From positions 1 through 60,613 of the forward strand of contig JAJHRQ010000005.1 in assembly GCA_020833645.1 (NCBI GenBank): DNA of 60,613 nucleotides. The letters run 5' to 3'. Made by a program: the position numbers and the translations under genes. Positions within the stretch are counted from its first letter, which is position 1, and the number at the start of each line of letters is the position of its first letter. Shown here one piece after another: positions 37,647-47,328 of the stretch. The notes beneath the pieces were generated by a model. The model had not been told where the DNA came from. It searched no databases and was given only the letters and a program-made list of their open reading frames with translations. This DNA comes from Thermocrinis sp. (GTDB lineage: Bacteria; Aquificota; Aquificia; Aquificales; Aquificaceae).

Positions 37647-37915
37647 AGAGGGAGTTAAAGCTTTTGCTTAAGTTTTTGATGGACAGCGGGAAGGGTAAGC
37701 TAGCTACCCAACAAGCGGTTAATCGCTGGCGGAAACCGATGAGGGGTAGGGCAAAGACCCTACAAAAAAGCTGGCAAGTTCTTTCCGTAGCCCTTGCCTT
37801 CTCCTGCCTTGAGAGTTTTAGAGATCTCTCTCCCTTAAAGAGGGTTAGTCCCTCTTCCTGGTCAGGGGACGGTTACACAAAATAAGTGCAGTTTTATACA
37901 CTTTGGGTGACCAGG
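37647..37915 (+). ncRNA. Solo tnpB right end with predicted guide-RNA scaffold (copy B)
   Basis: About 12 codons of a tnpB 3' end remain (ELKLLLKFLMDSGK), cut by the IS6-like element, followed by a complete right end. Hairpins: H1 GTAGGG/CCCTAC (37746-37763), H2 GAGAG/CTCTC (37811-37830), H3 CCTGGTCA/TGACCAGG (37857-37864, 37908-37915). Long stretches equal element A (AGCTGGC, AGTTCTTTCCGTAGCCCTTGC, GCAGTTTTATACACTTTGGG) while the stems differ by compensating changes. No nuclease gene is attached, so any RNA would have to work with a TnpB made elsewhere. Confidence 0.6.
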
Positions 37916-37987
37916 ATAAGGTCTATACAGCTTTTTTAGAGAAGGTAAGCTAAAGGGCTAATTTTTCAGCGGAGGGTTATCTACTTT

Positions 37988-37993
37988 TATACT
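37988..37993 (+). promoter_or_regulatory. -10 box of the Gfo/Idh-type gene (leaderless start)
   Basis: TATACT ends 7 nt before the ATG at 38001, with no Shine-Dalgarno in between. Confidence 0.5.
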
Positions 37994-38000
37994 AATTCCC

Positions 38001-38783
38001 ATGCATGTCCTTCTCATAGGTCTTGGAAATATGGGCAAGAAATACCTTTCAAAGCTTGAGGAGATGGGAAAGCTCCCGGTTCTCTGCGACATGGATCCGA
38101 ACAAGGCGGTTGGTAGCTACCCCTTTTATTGCCACTTTGAGGAGGTCAAAGAACCTGTAAAGGCAGTCATAATAGCAGTTGACCCTGCGGAGCACGTTAA
38201 GTTAGCTAAGTTCTTTTTGGAGAGTGGAGCATCGGTCTTGCTTGAAAAACCTCCAGCCCTTAGCAAAAGGGAGTTTATGGAAATATACCATTATCCAACG
38301 CTTTATATTTCAGAAATAGAGAGTTTTTCATCGTGCCTTGATTACTTTCCAAAGGATGTGGAGGAAGTGCACATTGAGAGGTTAGGGAGAGGGAAAGGCT
38401 ACCTTTCTCCCCTTTGGGATTTGGCATGGCACGACCTTTACCTTCTTCAACTGTTTTTCAAGGATCTGCAGATTACATCCTTCAAGGTGGGCGATGTTTG
38501 GCATTTGGAGGGAAAAGCAGACGGCGTGCCCTTTTCTATAAAAACCGCTTGGGAACATCCCAACCCTTCAAGAAGATGGTTCATAAACCGCGGTAGCTTG
38601 ATCCTTGATTTTGCCAAAGAAGAGGTTTGGAAGGAAGGAAAGCTAATCCACAAAGAAAACAGGGACAAGCTCAGGCTAATGGTGGAGAGCTTTCTCTCTG
38701 GAAATTTTGACCATAGGAGCAAAGACAGGGCATTGAAAAACCTTGAGCTTTTGGAGAGCTTAAAAGCCATTGACATCTCCTGA
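38001..38783 (+). CDS. Gfo/Idh/MocA-type oxidoreductase-like protein
   Basis: 260 residues with an N-terminal Rossmann fold: VLLIGLGNMGKKYLSKLEE (GxGxxG) and VIIAVDPAEHVKLAKFFLESGASVLLEKPPAL, the EKP motif of the Gfo/Idh/MocA family. The C-terminal half is shorter than usual (family ~340). Catalysis and substrate unknown. It lies 24 bp before mqnC but nothing ties it to menaquinone synthesis beyond that. Confidence 0.75.
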   Translation: MHVLLIGLGNMGKKYLSKLEEMGKLPVLCDMDPNKAVGSYPFYCHFEEVKEPVKAVIIAVDPAEHVKLAKFFLESGASVLLEKPPALSKREFMEIYHYPTLYISEIESFSSCLDYFPKDVEEVHIERLGRGKGYLSPLWDLAWHDLYLLQLFFKDLQITSFKVGDVWHLEGKADGVPFSIKTAWEHPNPSRRWFINRGSLILDFAKEEVWKEGKLIHKENRDKLRLMVESFLSGNFDHRSKDRALKNLELLESLKAIDIS

Positions 38784-38807
38784 GTGACTCCCAAATTCTA
38801 AATACTT

Positions 38808-39878
38808 ATGAAAGGTCTTTCAAGCTTTGAACATGTATTAGAGGAGAGAATAGACCAAGCTACCGCTTTGGAACTTTTAGAAAAGGCAGACCTGGCGGTC
38901 TTGGGCTATTTGGCGGACCAAGCGCGTAGGCGCTTTCACCCAGACAATGTTGTTACCTTTGTGATAGATAGGAATGTGAATTACACCAATGTTTGCGTGG
39001 CAGGGTGCAAGTTCTGCGCCTTTCAGAGAAAGCCAAGCTCACCGGAGGGTTATGTTTTAGACACGGAGGAGATTTTAAAGAAAGTGCAAGAGCTGGTAGA
39101 TTGTGGTGGGACTACTCTGCTTATGCAGGGAGGACTAAATCCGAACCTTCCCCTTAAGTTTTACACGGACCTTTTGAGGGAAATAAAGAAGCACTTCCCT
39201 ATGGTGCAAATCCACTCCTTTTCTGCACCGGAGATCGTCTATCTTGCTAAGATTGAAGGGCTTACCATAGAGGAGGTGATAAAGGCTCTGAAGGATGCTG
39301 GACTTGACTCCATTCCCGGTGGTGGTGCGGAAATTCTCTCCCAAGAGGTTAGGAGCTTTTTGAGCCCCGGCAAATGCACGGTGGAACAGTGGGAAGAGGT
39401 GCACAGAACTGCCCACAAACTTGGGCTAACTTCCACCGCTACAATGATGTTTGGGCACATAGAAAAGCCAGAGCACATTGTAGAACACTTAGAAAGGGTC
39501 AGGCGTATCCAAGATGAAACGGGCGGATTTACTGCCTTTATACCTTGGACTTTTAAAAAGGGCAACACCATGCTTGACCACATAGAAGAGGCTTCGTCAG
39601 TTTATTATCTGAAGGTGCTTGCCCTCTCGCGGATATACCTTGATAACTTCAAAAACATTCAGAGCAGTCATGTAACCCAGACCATGCAGGTGGGTATTGT
39701 GGGACTTCACTTTGGTGCCAACGACCTCGGCAGTGTGATGATGGAGGAGAATGTGATTTCTTCTACCAACTACAAGGTTTCCATACCAAAGGTGGAGGAT
39801 ATGGTGTCTGCCATAAGGTCCGCTGGCTTTGTGCCAGCCCAAAGGGACACCTACTACAACATCATAAGAGTCTTTTGA
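38808..39878 (+). CDS. mqnC: Cyclic dehypoxanthinyl futalosine synthase
   Basis: A radical SAM enzyme that cyclises dehypoxanthinyl futalosine in the futalosine route to menaquinone-type quinones. 356 residues; the cluster motif CVAGCKFCAF is near 64-72, with NYTNVC before it, and the MqnC mark DSIPGGGAEIL near 165. It distinguishes this lineage from those using the men pathway. The 3' end overlaps the convergent coaX by 17 bp. Confidence 0.93.
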   Translation: MKGLSSFEHVLEERIDQATALELLEKADLAVLGYLADQARRRFHPDNVVTFVIDRNVNYTNVCVAGCKFCAFQRKPSSPEGYVLDTEEILKKVQELVDCGGTTLLMQGGLNPNLPLKFYTDLLREIKKHFPMVQIHSFSAPEIVYLAKIEGLTIEEVIKALKDAGLDSIPGGGAEILSQEVRSFLSPGKCTVEQWEEVHRTAHKLGLTSTATMMFGHIEKPEHIVEHLERVRRIQDETGGFTAFIPWTFKKGNTMLDHIEEASSVYYLKVLALSRIYLDNFKNIQSSHVTQTMQVGIVGLHFGANDLGSVMMEENVISSTNYKVSIPKVEDMVSAIRSAGFVPAQRDTYYNIIRVF

Positions 39879-40530
39879 GCCTTAGCATAGCCCGGTGGAT
39901 GAGTAAAGGGTCATAAATTCCAAAATCCTTTAAAAACCACCCATCACCCCCTGTCAGGATAACTTTAAAATCCCTTTTGTAATTTTCCCTCAGCTCTCTA
40001 AGCAGTCCCTCCAAGTAGTAAAAAACCTCCTTTTTTAGCCCACCCAAAAGGGCAGACTTGGTGTCTTTGCCCAAGGGTACATCCACGCTCTCTAAGTTAA
40101 AGAGAGGAATAAGCTCTGCCCTCTCGTGCAAGCATCTCAGCCTTGCCCCCAAGCCTAAGGTAATAAAGCCTCCTTCAAAAACGCCATCCACCAAAACATC
40201 CGCCACCAGGGCAGTGCCCGCGCTTACCAGAAGGCAAGTGTCTTCGTAAAACTCCAAGGCACCGTATAGGTTCAAGAGCCTGTCTATGCCTACCTTTTCC
40301 TTTCCCTCAAAGGCAGTTTTTATGGGAACATCCTCCGATTTGAAGAGGAAGGCCTTAGCTATCTGATCTTGAACGGAGGGTTTTACGCAGGATGCGAGGA
40401 TGTTCTCATACTGTTTTGTAAGCTCCCCAAGCTCTTGGTGGGAAAACTTGCCAAGATAGACAAGCTCCCTTCCATCAAAGACGCAAGCGTCTACGCTTGT
40501 GTTTCCCACATCAAGGGTTAGCCACTTCAT
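39862..40530 (-). CDS. coaX: Type III pantothenate kinase
   Basis: Phosphorylates pantothenate, the first step to coenzyme A; with coaBC it gives two CoA genes in this window. 222 residues from ATG 40530 (MKWLTLDVGNTSVDACVF, the ASKHA phosphate loop at DVGNTS). KVGIDRLLNLYGAL and VSAGTALVADVLVDG are CoaX blocks. A longer frame exists upstream but its extra residues are not CoaX-like. It overlaps hemW by 20 bp. Confidence 0.92.
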   Translation of the reverse strand: MKWLTLDVGNTSVDACVFDGRELVYLGKFSHQELGELTKQYENILASCVKPSVQDQIAKAFLFKSEDVPIKTAFEGKEKVGIDRLLNLYGALEFYEDTCLLVSAGTALVADVLVDGVFEGGFITLGLGARLRCLHERAELIPLFNLESVDVPLGKDTKSALLGGLKKEVFYYLEGLLRELRENYKRDFKVILTGGDGWFLKDFGIYDPLLIHRAMLRLKRLL

Positions 40531-41593
40531 CCCACAGCTCCAGCAAAATCTCATTGATCAAAAGCCAACCTCTTTTGGAAAGCTTCACTCTATCACCTTC
40601 CTCCAAAAAGAACTCCCTTATGTGGTCTGGAATGTTTGGTAGCACCTCTTTTGGAACACCATCCCTTGTCCGCAGGGCTACGAAAAGATAGTCCTTTAAA
40701 AGTTCCTCTCCTTCAAGGCTCTCCTCCATTTCTATGGGTTTTTCCCCCTGCAGGACTGCCCTCCTGTATTTTTCCAAGTTCCTGTAGTTTCCAAACCTCT
40801 TTTTGTTTATAAAACTCCAAGCGGAAACGCCAAGCCCCAAAAATTCTTTGTGGCTCCAATACAGAAGGTTATGGGTACATCTATAGCCCTCTTTGGCAAA
40901 GTTGCTTATTTCATAGTGTTCAAAACCCATTGAACTTAGCTCTTCTGAGAGAAACAAAAACATCTCCTCTATTTGCTCATCGGAGGGAAGCTTTAGCTCA
41001 CCTTTTTGCCAAAGGTGTCCAAAGAGGGTGTCTTCGTAGGGTGTCAACAAATAGGCAGACAGGTGGGTTATAGGTAGGTCTTTTATAACTTTCAGCTCCT
41101 CACGTAGGTCTTGAAGGGTCTGCCCCGGTAGCCCGTAAATTAAGTCAATGCTCAGGTTTTCATAGCCTGCGGACTTTGCCTCAAGGATAGCCCTTATGCC
41201 TTCTTTGGGCGAATGCCATCTTCCCAAAAACCGCAGGTTTTTCTCCAAAAAGCTCTGAACTCCAAAGCTCAGTCTGTTTATTCCTAGTTCCAAAAGCTCT
41301 TCAAAGTCCCCCCTTTTGTAGCTTTCTGGGTTGCACTCCATGGTGATTTCTTTTACTCCTCTTGTGTCTAAGTCCTTGAAAAATTCCCTCCAAAGTTTGG
41401 TGGGATAAAGGGAAGGAGTGCCTCCTCCCAGGTATACAGTCTTTAGATCAAAGGGCAGGTCTTTGTACAGCTCCAACTCCCTCTTTAAAAGCCCTAAGTA
41501 TTCTTTAGAGGGTTCAGAAACAAAGGATACGAAGTCGCAGTAAGGACACTTATTGGCACAGAATGGTATATGAATATAGAGTCCTTCAATCAT
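40511..41593 (-). CDS. hemW: HemW-like radical SAM protein
   Basis: 360 residues. YIHIPFCANKCPYCDF near residue 6 has the CxxxCxxC cluster motif; LGGGTPSLYP and DLIYGLPGQTLQ are HemN/HemW blocks. HemW proteins are heme chaperones, often annotated as coproporphyrinogen dehydrogenases; the short N-terminus before the cluster points to HemW rather than HemN. Overlaps rodA by 8 bp and coaX by 20 bp. Confidence 0.9.
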   Translation of the reverse strand: MIEGLYIHIPFCANKCPYCDFVSFVSEPSKEYLGLLKRELELYKDLPFDLKTVYLGGGTPSLYPTKLWREFFKDLDTRGVKEITMECNPESYKRGDFEELLELGINRLSFGVQSFLEKNLRFLGRWHSPKEGIRAILEAKSAGYENLSIDLIYGLPGQTLQDLREELKVIKDLPITHLSAYLLTPYEDTLFGHLWQKGELKLPSDEQIEEMFLFLSEELSSMGFEHYEISNFAKEGYRCTHNLLYWSHKEFLGLGVSAWSFINKKRFGNYRNLEKYRRAVLQGEKPIEMEESLEGEELLKDYLFVALRTRDGVPKEVLPNIPDHIREFFLEEGDRVKLSKRGWLLINEILLELWDEVANP

Positions 41594-42680
41594 TGGAGAA
41601 CCTTATGGGTTTTTGTCTAAGCTCCTTTACTATGGAGAGGGCTGTGCCCACCATCAGACTGAAGGTCAGGGTGCTGGAACCGCCGTAGCTAACAAAGGGC
41701 AGTGGAATTCCCACCACGGGCATAAAGCCCATAGTCATGGCAAAATTCACAAAAACCTCAAAGATAAGAAAAGAGGAGAAAACGCCCAAGAACAGCACTT
41801 CTTCCTTTACGTCCGCCCTTGGAATGTAGCTTAAAAACCTCCAAGCCATCACAAAAAAGGCAGTTATCAACAGAAAGCTCACAAGAAAGCCCATCTCCTC
41901 TGCTATTACAGAAAATATAAAGTCTGTGTGTTTTTCCGGCAGGAAAAGTAGATGGGATTGGGTGCCCTTCAAAAAGCCTTTTCCCAAGAAACCGCCCGAG
42001 CCAATGGCAATAACCGACTGAATAAGCTGATAACCACTGCCCATATAATCCTCGTAAGGGTCAAGGACTGCCAGTATTCTCTTTTTTTGATAGTCCTTTA
42101 AAAAATGCCAAAGCAGAGGAGACAGGAGCAAAAGAAGGACAAAAAAGCCAATAAAGTATCTGATCTTTAGCCCAAAGAAAAAGAGGGCAGAAAAGAGAAT
42201 GAAAAAGTAAGTAATCGCAGTGCCAAGGTCTGGTTGCTTTAGCACCAAGGCGGAAGGGATCAAAAAGGCAAGAAGGATGATAAAAAATTCCCTACTTTTT
42301 AGGGAACTTATACGAGAAAGGGCATAGGCGCTTAAAAGCAAGAAGGAATACTTCATAAACTCGGAGGGTTGTATATGAACGGGTCCCAAATCTATCCACC
42401 TTTTGGCACCGTAGACGGTTTTTCCCACAAAGGGCACAAGGACGATAAGAAACAGGTTCAGCCCATAAACAACGGGTGCATACTCCAAAAGGCTCCTAAA
42501 GTTAAACCTTGGAAGCAAAAGGATAATAATCCAGCCAAAAACTACGTAAAAGAGCTGTTTGAAAAACAACGTAGATGTTTTCCCCGAGTAGGTGGCACTA
42601 TAAACACCCAAAAGTCCCACCACTGAAATAAAAAGCATACAGAGGAGGATTATTGGATCTCTAGTATAGAATCTTTCCAC
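41586..42680 (-). CDS. rodA: RodA-type SEDS peptidoglycan glycosyltransferase
   Basis: 364 residues with about ten membrane helices. SEDS marks: GAKRWIDLGPVHIQPSEFMK near residue 92, PDLGTAITY, FLPEKHTDFIFSVIAEEMGF and the end GIPLPFVSYGGSSTL. It polymerises glycan strands for rod growth with a class B PBP (not in the window). FtsW is the alternative; lack of an N-terminal extension favours RodA. Overlaps hemW by 8 bp and the zinc-ribbon gene by 20 bp. Confidence 0.87.
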   Translation of the reverse strand: MERFYTRDPIILLCMLFISVVGLLGVYSATYSGKTSTLFFKQLFYVVFGWIIILLLPRFNFRSLLEYAPVVYGLNLFLIVLVPFVGKTVYGAKRWIDLGPVHIQPSEFMKYSFLLLSAYALSRISSLKSREFFIILLAFLIPSALVLKQPDLGTAITYFFILFSALFFFGLKIRYFIGFFVLLLLLSPLLWHFLKDYQKKRILAVLDPYEDYMGSGYQLIQSVIAIGSGGFLGKGFLKGTQSHLLFLPEKHTDFIFSVIAEEMGFLVSFLLITAFFVMAWRFLSYIPRADVKEEVLFLGVFSSFLIFEVFVNFAMTMGFMPVVGIPLPFVSYGGSSTLTFSLMVGTALSIVKELRQKPIRFSND

Positions 42681-43353
42681 AGTTTGGACACCTTACCTTT
42701 TCGTCCTTGATTAGTTTAGAGTATAGCATGGATGGTAGCTTGGTGCCACAGCTTGAGCATGTACCCATGATGTCTGCCTTTACGATGGGAGGAAAGCCTA
42801 CAGCCTGTTTGAGCCTTTCGTACTCTTGCACTATATCTTGGCTAAGGCTTGCCCGGAGAAGTTCCAACTTCTCCATTTGCTGTTTCAACTCCCTTTCCAC
42901 CTCTTCTCTTTCCTTGATCAACTCCTCCTTTTCCTCTTCCATTCTCTTTAGCTTTTTCTTTTTGTCTTTGTCCTGCAGGCGGTCCTCTATGGCTTTGCGT
43001 TTTTGTCTTAGCTCCCTCAGGGTTCGTTCACCCTTTATTATGCAGTCTTCGTTCTTTGCCTTCTCCCTCAAGAGGGCTTTGTATTCCTCTACCTTTTTGA
43101 CGAATTTTTCTCTCTCTTTACATCTCTTTAAATTTTCTTTGCACCTTCTGACCTTCTGATCTTCCTCCCTTATGGCTTCAATGATCTGGTTCAATTCCGC
43201 TATTAGGATTGCCTGTTCCTCTAAAATTTCGTTTATGCTGTAGTCCAGCTCCTTTATTCTCTTTTTTAGCCTTTCAAGGTATCTTTCCCTTTTGAAGACT
43301 TCCTCTTCCTGCTCTTGGAGTTGAAGAAAGGCACTAAAGTCTTCTTCTTTCAT
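42661..43353 (-). CDS. Coiled-coil protein with C-terminal zinc ribbon
   Basis: 230 residues. Residues 1-~180 are a long Lys/Glu coiled coil; the end has [16 protein letters not shown] and CPNCGKILY, a C4 zinc ribbon. This is the layout of the CT398/DUF164 family, bacterial proteins of unknown role that have been linked to RNA or to flagellar/secretion factors. It overlaps ileS by 4 bp and rodA by 20 bp. Confidence 0.75.
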   Translation of the reverse strand: MKEEDFSAFLQLQEQEEEVFKRERYLERLKKRIKELDYSINEILEEQAILIAELNQIIEAIREEDQKVRRCKENLKRCKEREKFVKKVEEYKALLREKAKNEDCIIKGERTLRELRQKRKAIEDRLQDKDKKKKLKRMEEEKEELIKEREEVERELKQQMEKLELLRASLSQDIVQEYERLKQAVGFPPIVKADIMGTCSSCGTKLPSMLYSKLIKDEKVRCPNCGKILY

Positions 43354-46118
43354 GGGAGTACTTCCGCCAACACTCTGCTACAACGCCTGCAAACTTCCCC
43401 TTCAAACTCTTCTTCCCTGTAGTAAAGCCAGCATCTTGGACACTTTTTGCCCTCCACCCGCTTGGCACCCACCCATAAACCTTCAAAGTTCTCGGAGGGC
43501 AGGCGCTGACTTCCACCCTCTTTGAGGGATACCCTGCTTACCGTAAAGAGATACTTTAGGTCCTCTTCATACTTTTTGAGGACCTTTAAGACTTCTTCGC
43601 TGCCCCAGATGTAAACTTCCGCCTCGTAGGGATGGTTGACTTCCTTTTCCTTCCTGCAGAGCTCCACCACGGACATCACATCATCCCTTACCTTCAGTAT
43701 GATCTCGTAATCCTTCAAGATCTCTTGGTCCTTTAACCCTTCATTTGGCGTTGGGATGGTGTGCAAAAAGACGCTTTCTGGCAAGGATGGGTCAATCTTT
43801 CTCAGGTGCTCCCAAACTTCCTCCGCTGTAAAGCTCAAGAAGGGTGCGATCAGAAGGGTGATAGCCTTTGCCATTTCAAAGAGGACTGTTTGGGCAGACC
43901 TCCTCTCCCAAGAATTGCTCGCATACACATAAAGCCTGTCCTTTAGCACATCCAAATAGAAGGCAGACAGTTCCACTGTGCAGAAGTTTCTAATTAGATG
44001 CAAAACTCGGTGGAAGGTATAGTTCTCATAAAAGTTCAAAGACTGCTCTATTATCCCCTGCAGGTAAGAGATTGCCCATCTATCCAGGTGATGAAGTTCC
44101 TTGAAGGGTACCGCCTTTGAGGGTTCAAAGTCGTAAAGGTTCCCGAGAAAAAACCGTAATGTGTTTCTTATTTTTTTGTAGTCTTCCGTTAGCCTTTGTA
44201 GAATACCCTTGCTTAGCCTTACATCTTCAGAGTAATCCTCAGAGGCTACCCACAGCCTGAGTATGTCTGCACCGTATTGCTCTATTACCTCCTGCGGTGC
44301 GATCACATTGCCCAAGGACTTTGACATTTTCCTACCTTGTTCATCCACCGTAAAGCCATGGGTCAAAACAGCCTTGTATGGTGCGGAGCCATAGGATGCA
44401 CACGATTCCAAAAGGGAAGCCTGAAACCAGCCCCTGTGTTGGTCGGAGCCCTCCAGATATAGGTCTGCCTTTTCTATACCCCTTGTTCTCAGCACGAAAG
44501 CATGGGAGGAGCCAGAGTCAAACCAAACATCCAATATGTCTTCCTCTTTTACAAACTCCTCCGAACCACACTCGGGACACTTATAGCCCTCGGGAAGAAG
44601 CTCTTTGGCACTGAGTTCAAACCAAAGGTCTGCACCATCAGGATGATTTTCTACCAACTGGGCAACCCTTTCAAAGACATCCTCCTCCGCCACTACATGC
44701 CCACAGTTCTTGCAATAGAAGACCGTAATAGGAACACCCCAGTATCTTTGCCTTGATATGCACCAATCGGGTCTGTTTTCCACCATGGACCTTATGCGGT
44801 TTGCCCCAGAGGGTGGGAACCATTGAACCTTGTCTATCTCCTCCAAGGCGAGCTCCCTTAGACTTTTGCCGTTGACAGAAGCAGACATGGATATGAACCA
44901 CTGAGGAGTAGCCCTAAAGATCACTGGATTTTTACACCTCCAGCAGTGTGGATAAGAGTGGATGTATTTTTCTTCGTGCAGTAGTAGGTTCCTTGCCTTT
45001 AGGTCTTCTATGATAAGCGGGTTTGCAGAAAACACTCTAACGCCGATTAAAAACTCCGGTGCGGGCGGGATGAATTTCCCTTCATCATCCACAGGTGCAA
45101 AGGGCTCCAAGCCATACCTCAAACCTACTATGTAGTCCTCTCTACCGTGTCCCGGTGCCATATGCACCAAGCCAGTGCCAGCGGTAAGTTCCACAAACTC
45201 AGATGGATAAACCTTCCCAATTCTTTCTCCGTAAGGTGTGTAATACTCCAAGCCCACAAATTCTTTGCCCAAGACCTCCTTAACCACCTCTCCCTCAAGA
45301 TTTGCCTTTTTCTTTACCTCCTCAAGGAGTGCCTTGGCAAGGATGTAGGTTTCCTCTCCTACTTTATAAAAGACATACTCAAAGTCTTCTCCCACCATCA
45401 CACCTAAGTTGGCGGGCAGGGTCCAAGGGGTGGTGGTCCATATGAGAAGGTAGGTGTTGTCTTGATCCTTGAGTGGAAACTTTACATATATGCTTGGGCT
45501 TTCCTTTTCGTAGTATTCTACCTCCGCCTCCGCCTCGGCGGTTTTGTCGTATATACACCAATAGACTGGCTTTTTGCTTTTGATCACCACACCCTTTTTA
45601 AAGAGCCTTCCCAGTTCCCTTATCTCCTGTGCCTGATATTTTGGGTCCATGGTTATGTAGGGCTTTTCCCAATCTCCCAAAACACCCAGCCTTATAAACT
45701 CCTCCTTTTGAATTTCCACAAACCGGCTTGCGTAATCCCTGCAGAGCTTTCTAAAGGCGGTCTTTGACATATCCTCCTTTTTGAGTTTTTTTGCCTTCAG
45801 TTCCTTTTCCACCTGCTGTTCTATGGGCAAGCCGTGGCAGTCCCAACCGGGCACATAATCAACCCTGTAGCCCCTCAGGAGCTTATACTTTACGATGATA
45901 TCCTTTAGGATTTTATTGAGGGCGTGTCCTATGTGAATATGCCCGTTGGCATAGGGTGGTCCATCGTGCAACACAAAAAGTGGAGCATCTTTTCTTTCAG
46001 TCTGAACCCTTTGATAGAGCCCTTCCCACTTCTTTAAAATCTGCGGTTCCCTTTTAGGAAGGTCCGCTTTCATAGGAAAGTCAGTTTTGGGAAGGTTCAG
46101 AGTATCTTTGTAGTCCAT
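43350..46118 (-). CDS. ileS: Isoleucyl-tRNA synthetase
   Basis: Class I synthetase, 922 residues. HIGH motif in [15 protein letters not shown] near residue 55, KMSKS in [10 protein letters not shown] near 595, and a CP1 editing domain in between. The C-terminal zinc site is CPRCWLYY...CRRCSRVL. The ATG at 46118 has no Shine-Dalgarno; TATAAT (46125-46130, minus) ends 6 nt upstream, so the mRNA is probably leaderless. Confidence 0.97.
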   Translation of the reverse strand: MDYKDTLNLPKTDFPMKADLPKREPQILKKWEGLYQRVQTERKDAPLFVLHDGPPYANGHIHIGHALNKILKDIIVKYKLLRGYRVDYVPGWDCHGLPIEQQVEKELKAKKLKKEDMSKTAFRKLCRDYASRFVEIQKEEFIRLGVLGDWEKPYITMDPKYQAQEIRELGRLFKKGVVIKSKKPVYWCIYDKTAEAEAEVEYYEKESPSIYVKFPLKDQDNTYLLIWTTTPWTLPANLGVMVGEDFEYVFYKVGEETYILAKALLEEVKKKANLEGEVVKEVLGKEFVGLEYYTPYGERIGKVYPSEFVELTAGTGLVHMAPGHGREDYIVGLRYGLEPFAPVDDEGKFIPPAPEFLIGVRVFSANPLIIEDLKARNLLLHEEKYIHSYPHCWRCKNPVIFRATPQWFISMSASVNGKSLRELALEEIDKVQWFPPSGANRIRSMVENRPDWCISRQRYWGVPITVFYCKNCGHVVAEEDVFERVAQLVENHPDGADLWFELSAKELLPEGYKCPECGSEEFVKEEDILDVWFDSGSSHAFVLRTRGIEKADLYLEGSDQHRGWFQASLLESCASYGSAPYKAVLTHGFTVDEQGRKMSKSLGNVIAPQEVIEQYGADILRLWVASEDYSEDVRLSKGILQRLTEDYKKIRNTLRFFLGNLYDFEPSKAVPFKELHHLDRWAISYLQGIIEQSLNFYENYTFHRVLHLIRNFCTVELSAFYLDVLKDRLYVYASNSWERRSAQTVLFEMAKAITLLIAPFLSFTAEEVWEHLRKIDPSLPESVFLHTIPTPNEGLKDQEILKDYEIILKVRDDVMSVVELCRKEKEVNHPYEAEVYIWGSEEVLKVLKKYEEDLKYLFTVSRVSLKEGGSQRLPSENFEGLWVGAKRVEGKKCPRCWLYYREEEFEGEVCRRCSRVLAEVLP

Positions 46119-46138
46119 AAAGATATTATAAAGATAAA

Positions 46139-46153
46139 GGGGGCAAAGCCCCC
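46139..46153 (-). terminator. Terminator of the FadL-type gene
   Basis: GGGGGC-aaa-GCCCCC forms a 6-bp GC stem; on the minus strand it is followed by a T-rich stretch that runs into the ileS -10 box. It separates the outer-membrane gene from ileS on the same strand. Confidence 0.7.
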
Positions 46154-47328
46154 AAAAGGATTAGCTTTTAGAACTTCCAGTTTAGACCGACAGAGATGGC
46201 ATTTTGGGCATTTTGGGCTTCTAAGGTATTCGTGTTATCCGCGGCAGACACCTTTTTGTTAAAGGCGTGTTCGTACGCAAGGTCTATGCTAAAGTTCTTG
46301 GTGAATTCATAACCAAGACCAAGGGTTATGTGATGCTCTGTGATGGCTGGGAAGCCTATTAGGTTAAACATAGCGATTTGGAAATCGCTAAACTGTGCGG
46401 CAAAATTTGGAATTGTTTTGTTGGGAGTTATATCTTTGACCCCACCCCTTATAGGAGACTTTCCGTAGTTGTATCCTGCCCTGAGGGCAAGCTTTTGCGT
46501 TGGTTTGAACTCACCACCCAAAGCTATGACCCACTGGTCCTTCCATTGGAACTCTTTGTATCCCTTTGCGTTCTTCCAGTTTATCCACCTGATGTCCATA
46601 CCCACCTTGAGGTTATCCATAGGCTTTACACCAACACCAAAGGCAAGCTCTTGAGGCTGAGTAAGCTTGAAGTCTTCAAATTGTCCATCAAAGCTGGTAT
46701 CAAACACCCTCTTATAAGTCATATTCACTGGGCTTTGGTAGGCTAAACCTGCATACACAAAATCTCCCATGTTGTAGGCAACACCAAGCTGGGCACCAAT
46801 GCCGTAGGTTTGAGACTGCCCGCCACCCAGATTTGCACCTCCAATTGTAGCCCCCATATCTAAGGAGCCATAAGCCAAATGGATTGCACCGGATATAGAA
46901 ATGGCATCGTTTACCTTATAGGCAAGGGCGGGTATCACTCTCATGAACTGGAAGGTGGTATGCATGTTTAGAAGGTCGTCACCTTTATTTCTGTAGTCCA
47001 CACCCATACCGGATACACCAAAAGCCCCTATACCGAAGGTAAGTTTGTCGTTAATTTGATGCACTATTCCCACTTATGGAACCACGAACACCTTTGATTG
47101 ACTGGTGGCAGAGGCTTCGGTGCTTGTGATGATATTACTCTTTGCCTTTACTTCTGGGAAAAGCAGAATTCCTCCAAAGCTCAGGTTAAAGCCCTTGTAG
47201 TAGCTCATCCATGCGGGGTTTCTGAAGATGGTGTCAGTGGGTCCTACGGGCATACCCACGCCTAGAGGTTGTTCTAAAAATACAAACCCATTGACACACA
47301 AGAGTTTTAAGGCTAAAATCTAACTCTG

